From: Lachnospiraceae bacterium
GTDB taxonomy: Bacteria > Bacillota > Clostridia > Lachnospirales > Lachnospiraceae
Length of the DNA stretch: 44,027 nt
Assembly: GCA_009774395.1 (NCBI GenBank)
Contig: VSNQ01000009.1
Coordinates: 21,170-65,196 of the forward strand
Reading direction: 5' to 3'
Position numbers and translations under genes: made by a program. Shown here one piece after another: positions 40,511-44,027 of this stretch (within the stretch, counting starts at the first letter, position 1; each line of letters starts with the position of its first letter). The notes under the pieces are model-generated. The model was not told the origin of the DNA, did not search any database, and saw only the letters and a program-made list of their open reading frames with translations.

Positions 40511-40597
40511 CAAGTAGGAAAGGATCATCTTCCCTACTCGCTGCACAACCCGTGCGCCGCCTTAGCGGCATATTTCCTCAACACGGGTCTGCACACA
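40511..40597. repeat. GCATATTTCCTCTG-family repeat (long form)
   Basis: It has AAGTAGGaAa...TTCCCTACT hairpin arms, then GTGCGCCGCC, TTAGCGGCATATTTCCTC and ACACGGGTCTGCACACATAA. It matches 33225-33320 in block order. It lies in the 3' flank of the glycerol-1-phosphate dehydrogenase gene, next to the terminator. Confidence 0.7.
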
Positions 40598-40650
40598 TAA
40601 AAAAGAGGATGTCATGGAATAAAATAATTATCCGACATCCCCTTTTTTAT
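40598..40650. terminator. Bidirectional terminator between convergent genes
   Basis: The stem GGATGTC/GACATCC is flanked by A6 and T6. It lies between the convergent glycerol-1-phosphate dehydrogenase (plus) and bactofilin (minus) genes and can serve both. Confidence 0.85.
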
Positions 40651-40665
40651 GTTTCTTAATAGGCT

Positions 40666-41070
40666 TTATTCATCTTTACTCTCAATGCCAAGTACAGAAT
40701 GTTCTGCTGCGCCTGCTGTCATTGTACATCTGCCATCAAAGCTTGCGTCCTCATCAATTACAAGTGAACGTGCCGTAATATTTCCATTAACCTTTCCTGT
40801 GGAAAGTAATTCCAGTTTTCCAAGTACCGCAATATCACCGTCTACCTTACCGGAGATAATTACATTCTGCGCAGAAATATTTCCTTTAATCTGACCTGCC
40901 GGCCCAAGAATCAACTCCTTCTCGCAAGTACAGTTGCCATTTATTGTCCCGTCAACCCGCACAGTTTCTTGTGCAGTCAGATTGCCGTCAAAAATAGTAC
41001 CCTCGCCAATTAATGTACCGATCGTCCGCGTTTCTACTGCCGCAGCAGTATTTTTGCTCTTTCCTAACAT
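40666..41070 (-). CDS. Bactofilin (polymer-forming cytoskeletal protein)
   Basis: A 134-residue protein with the bactofilin beta-helix core (about 17-115): GTLIGEGTIFDGNLTAQ, then repeating short strands with G-x-I-x-G spacing (VDGTINGNCTC, GKVDGDIAVLGK, GKVNGNITAR). The short N-terminal and C-terminal tails are polar. Bactofilins self-assemble without nucleotide and position cell-wall enzymes or cell appendages. ATG follows AGGAGG. It starts 17 bp after the LytM-like gene, and this gene pair is the known arrangement for bactofilin and its peptidoglycan hydrolase partner. Confidence 0.92.
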   Translation of the reverse strand: MLGKSKNTAAAVETRTIGTLIGEGTIFDGNLTAQETVRVDGTINGNCTCEKELILGPAGQIKGNISAQNVIISGKVDGDIAVLGKLELLSTGKVNGNITARSLVIDEDASFDGRCTMTAGAAEHSVLGIESKDE

Positions 41071-41087
41071 AACAAATATTCCTCCTT

Positions 41088-41861
41088 TTATCCTTGTGCC
41101 TGTATTACAGTAAACGGATCTACTGGAACACCTTGGTAAAGAACCTGATAATCCATCCGCGTATCTTCCGCAGCAACAGCAAGCAGCGTACTGCCCGCCT
41201 GAATCTGTTCACCCTCCTGTACCAGTGGCTCCGCCTGCTGTCTGCACAAATAGCGCGTCTTGTAACCATTTCCATGTTCCACCTCAATAATATGTGCATA
41301 CGTATCATCAGAACCTATCGCCGTAATTGTACCATTTCCTGCCGCAATAATATTATCTCCTAATTTGGTATTAATTGAGAGGAATTGATGTTCTTCTGAA
41401 TATGCTGTTTCAACAATGCAGGTACCAGATGAGGGATACAACCCGGGGTACGCCGGATCATTCTGCTGTGATTCCTCCTGATTTGTTGATACTGCATCTC
41501 CTGCCGATTCATCATTCGCATCTTCCGCTGAAGCCAATGCATTTTCTTGCTCTAATCGGCGCAATGCTTCATTTTCGGATTTTAACGACGTGTTTTCTTC
41601 ACTTATGGCTTTCTTCTCTGTTTCAAGCTGCTGCACCAGTGCCTTCTGTATTTCCACTTCCTTGTGAAGCAGCGACTGCCGCTGATATATAGAAACACCA
41701 AAAACAGATAATGCGATAATCACTATCAAAACAGCAAGCAGCAAAGATACCATTACATAAAAAACAGACTGCGAAATATGAAATTGCCTGTTTCCCCGCC
41801 CTGTATTAGAGAGCAGGAGTATGGAAAAAGATTCTTTATGTTTATGTCCTTGTCGTTTCAT
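41088..41861 (-). CDS. LytM/M23-like protein with ruined catalytic site
   Basis: A 257-residue membrane-anchored protein. It has a basic cytoplasmic N-terminus, a membrane helix (about 34-58), a coiled coil (about 66-107), a polar linker, and an M23-like domain (about 140-257). The domain fold features remain (NIIAAGNGTITAIG, VEHGNGYKTRYL, VQEGEQIQAGSTLLAVA). Catalytic M23 positions do not: the first H-x3-D motif is absent, the H of YxH is a cysteine (YLC), and HLHFE is replaced by MDYQVLY. It is probably a regulator or scaffold like EnvC-type dLytM proteins, not a hydrolase. The second Met was chosen because GGGAG precedes it. It pairs with bactofilin downstream. Confidence 0.85.
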   Translation of the reverse strand: MKRQGHKHKESFSILLLSNTGRGNRQFHISQSVFYVMVSLLLAVLIVIIALSVFGVSIYQRQSLLHKEVEIQKALVQQLETEKKAISEENTSLKSENEALRRLEQENALASAEDANDESAGDAVSTNQEESQQNDPAYPGLYPSSGTCIVETAYSEEHQFLSINTKLGDNIIAAGNGTITAIGSDDTYAHIIEVEHGNGYKTRYLCRQQAEPLVQEGEQIQAGSTLLAVAAEDTRMDYQVLYQGVPVDPFTVIQAQG

Positions 41862-42062
41862 ATTTGCTCCCATCTGCGTTATTTCGCGGAATACTTTATT
41901 TCCATATGTATCTTACAACTTCCGCATTACAAGTAGCAAGTAGTTAACGTACATATGTTACCACTCATCGCCCATTTTGTCAATGATATGCTTGTTATCT
42001 ATATTAGAAATCGTTTTCCAAATTCAAACATTTATTGCTTTTTTTAGATAAAAACTATTTTT

Positions 42063-43772
42063 CTATGATTTTCCATATTGTTTTAAAAAAACTTTATTTT
42101 GATACATTGCGCTGTCTGCCGCTGCAACTGCCTCATCGATCTGCTGCTGCACCGCTTCTGTACACAAGGCAAAGCCCTGCGCAATTTGAACTTCAAATGA
42201 AAAGTGTTTCTCTCTGTTTGCTTCCGCTACCAACTGCTGAAACAATGCAAGTCCCTTTTCATACTGCTCTTGCGTATCATATCCCGTAATTAACACGCAG
42301 AACTCATCACCGCCAATCCGATAGGCTTTCCCAAAACGTCCAAAGCTATCTTCTATAATATGTGCCGCCAGCTTTATTAATTGATCGCCAAATTCATGTC
42401 CTTGGGTATCATTGACTTTTTTTAAATTATTGACATCCAAATACACAACACCGACTTGTGAGAAAGAAGCCGCATTCTCCTCATATTCCTGTAACTGCTC
42501 TAAATAAGCTGTCCTATTTCCCAGTCCAGTAAGACCGTCTAAATATGCTAGATGGCTGATAAGGTCATATTTTAAGCCCTGTTCTAACAACCTGTGCGTT
42601 CTTATTTGACTGCTTATACCGAAACAAAGACTCATTGTCAGCATTCCCATGCGCACAAGCCCTGCCCTGTCAATGCGGTCAACCTGCAAGGAACGCATTA
42701 ACTCAATAATGCCAAACACCCACAGCGAACACATTCCTGTCATTTGCAGCGCACAGTTCAAAACAGGTTTCCGCTCCTTGCGCAATCTTCTTAATGTATT
42801 TATTATCCAGCCAAATATCAGTATATCTGATACTATCATAATCAGCATTGCACCATGAATCATATAGTGCAAATCTATCTTTCCATAAAGCTGTATCCCA
42901 ACACAACACAAAATATACAGCCCTTCCACATATCCAAGAATCCGCATCCCAAGATGCTTAAATATCTGGTACTCACAATTTAAGTATAAAAGCAATGGCA
43001 TGCTATCAACAACCATAACCATATTGTCAATTAATTGCAGAATGCGCATATCTCTTACAAAAAACTGCATGGTATTGGTTTCAATCATGCTCCAAATTCC
43101 TGTAAGCAGCGCAAACATTCCAATCCAAAGCAGTCCATGACTTTTTTGTTCGTAGGCATATGCTGGCAGCAAATCCAATACAATCATAGAAAATCCAACA
43201 ATCATTAACAAAAAACTGACAAAAACCTCAACTAGATTGCTGCGCAGAAACTGTAACAAAATATCTCCTTTATCTCCTAAATAAAGAGAATCCACGGTTA
43301 TTGCGCTGGTATCATAAACCATCATAATTTGTATTTCCAAACATTTTGACGAATATTCAGCAGCAATTGTCACCATATTCCACAAATTTCCAGGTGAACG
43401 GTTATAAAACCGCGATTCATATACAGTTGTTTCATAGATCTGCTTATCTTCTGCCAGCACACGAGTATAAACATCTTTAGAGCGGTATACCAAACTTACA
43501 TTCTCTTTTAATTCTGGTAATTGGTAATAAATAGAAAGCATTCCTTTCTGCGGATTCATATATATTCCTAGCTGCTTTAAATCAACTGGCTGTGTCCCTT
43601 CTCTATCCAATGTAAATGCATTACTAATATTGCGATAGCTTTCGGTGTACTCTGCTGCATTCTGTTCATTTTTATTGGTATTGATTATCACAAGAATCAA
43701 AAGCATCCCCATAAGACCCAAACTATATAATAGCTCTATCGGCTTTTTTCCATTTGCCCTATCTGTCTGCAT
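42063..43772 (-). CDS. Membrane diguanylate cyclase (GGDEF)
   Basis: A 569-residue protein. One helix (about 14-30) is followed by an extracytoplasmic domain (about 32-180, beta-rich), then a block of about seven membrane helices (about 188-385, 7TM-DISM-like), then a GGDEF domain (about 405-569). That domain has LDGLTGLGNRTAYL, YLDVNNLKKVND and an intact RIGGDEF (about 485-491), so c-di-GMP synthesis is expected. No RxxD inhibitory site lies at the usual place. Its signal is unknown. ATG follows GAGGG. It is monocistronic and the only GGDEF protein in the window with an intact signature. Confidence 0.93.
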   Translation of the reverse strand: MQTDRANGKKPIELLYSLGLMGMLLILVIINTNKNEQNAAEYTESYRNISNAFTLDREGTQPVDLKQLGIYMNPQKGMLSIYYQLPELKENVSLVYRSKDVYTRVLAEDKQIYETTVYESRFYNRSPGNLWNMVTIAAEYSSKCLEIQIMMVYDTSAITVDSLYLGDKGDILLQFLRSNLVEVFVSFLLMIVGFSMIVLDLLPAYAYEQKSHGLLWIGMFALLTGIWSMIETNTMQFFVRDMRILQLIDNMVMVVDSMPLLLYLNCEYQIFKHLGMRILGYVEGLYILCCVGIQLYGKIDLHYMIHGAMLIMIVSDILIFGWIINTLRRLRKERKPVLNCALQMTGMCSLWVFGIIELMRSLQVDRIDRAGLVRMGMLTMSLCFGISSQIRTHRLLEQGLKYDLISHLAYLDGLTGLGNRTAYLEQLQEYEENAASFSQVGVVYLDVNNLKKVNDTQGHEFGDQLIKLAAHIIEDSFGRFGKAYRIGGDEFCVLITGYDTQEQYEKGLALFQQLVAEANREKHFSFEVQIAQGFALCTEAVQQQIDEAVAAADSAMYQNKVFLKQYGKS

Positions 43773-43909
43773 ATTCTACCCTCTTTTCTGCGTACCCGTA
43801 TATAGATATTCTTTTCTTATTTTAACATATATTTCCATACCTTAAAACAATATTTTTATAAGAACACAAAATACTTTATCTTTGACTAAATTATATATGA
43901 TTTTGGAAA

Positions 43910-44015
43910 ATTGAGTAGAGATGAGGCATATTTCCTCTGCATGGGGCTGGGCATAAATAGAGTAGAGAAATAACTGTAAAAGTTATTTCCCTCTCGTTGA
44001 ACCGTACGTACGGGT
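43910..44015. repeat. GCATATTTCCTCTG-family repeat (edge copy)
   Basis: It has GAGTAGAGATGAG then GGCATATTTCCTCTGC and GGGCTGGGCATAAAT, followed by a second hairpin AGAGaAATAACT/AGTTATTTCcCTCT. The final bases contain the palindrome CCGTACGTACGG. The element may continue beyond the window. Confidence 0.55.
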
Positions 44016-44027
44016 CTCGTATACGGC

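Noticed and set aside
42063..43772. c-di-GMP riboswitch upstream of GGDEF/EAL or chemotaxis genes
   Set aside because: I looked in the leaders of the GGDEF, EAL and chemoreceptor genes and saw no GEMM-like core; the structured sequence in the chemoreceptor leader is explained by repeats.

Overview
This window looks like chromosomal DNA of a low-GC, anaerobic, Gram-positive Clostridia, most likely a gut Lachnospiraceae. The evidence is: strong AAGGAGG-type ribosome-binding sites, consensus sigma-A promoters, a HrcA/CIRCE-controlled groESL operon, a free-standing glycyl-radical domain of the pyruvate formate-lyase type, a YkpA-type ABC-F ATPase, HelD, a RelQ-type alarmone synthetase, several c-di-GMP proteins, and many intergenic inverted-repeat elements. 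The taxon is an inference; there is no rRNA in the window. No tRNA, rRNA, CRISPR array, prophage or transposase gene was recognised. All genes but two lie on the minus strand.

Layout (genes on minus unless stated). 1-884: a 36-bp tandem array and an inverted-repeat element, with no convincing gene. 885-5019: orphan LytTR response regulator, SPFH/NfeD membrane pair, glycyl-radical protein, GNAT acetyltransferase. 5.0-8.7 kb: repeats, groESL with promoter and CIRCE, and a GGDEF protein with a ruined signature. 8.8-18.5 kb: PHP-HAD fusion, remnant of an AAA/PD-(D/E)XK protein, ABC-F ATPase, HelD, an intact AAA/PD-(D/E)XK protein, a small membrane protein, and an ANT(6)-like adenylyltransferase. 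18.5-20.7 kb: three different repeat elements back to back, then a decayed flavin/redox locus (FMN-binding membrane protein, flavodoxin-like pseudogene, TetR regulator with a palindromic operator). 21-24.8 kb: EAL phosphodiesterase, small alarmone synthetase, acidic coiled-coil protein of unknown function. 25-29.3 kb: two-gene ABC exporter, UDP-glucose dehydrogenase, DUF4253 protein. 29.3-36.9 kb: alpha-glucan module (LacI regulator, malQ, glgP, second LacI regulator) with cysK in the middle, with LacI/CcpA-type operators. 37.0-40.5 kb: cheY, divergent from the only plus-strand unit, a chemoreceptor followed by a glycerol-1-phosphate dehydrogenase. 40.6-44.0 kb: bactofilin with a catalytically ruined LytM/M23 partner, and a membrane diguanylate cyclase.

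How the genes work together: malQ and glgP shorten and phosphorolyse alpha-glucans, each beside its own LacI-type regulator. CheY, the chemoreceptor, two degenerate or regulatory GGDEF/EAL proteins and one intact GGDEF protein point to motility and c-di-GMP control. Bactofilin plus the LytM-like protein points to cell-shape or envelope patterning.

The most unusual aspect is the intergenic DNA. At least seven repeat families recur here: a 136-bp three-hairpin element in three copies of identical length, snap-back elements with AGGAACTGTC ends, GGGGCTGTCGCA-ended elements, a CCTAGAGCG-ended element, an AGTTGCGCC element, a GCATATTTCCTCTG 3'-flank element, and a hairpin that carries the ribosome-binding site of two unrelated genes. 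Several abut each other exactly, one truncates a pseudogene, and one separates a perfect promoter from its gene. I did not find one clear new multi-gene defence or biosynthetic system; the repeats are the strongest candidates for undescribed biology. All motif and family assignments are by eye.
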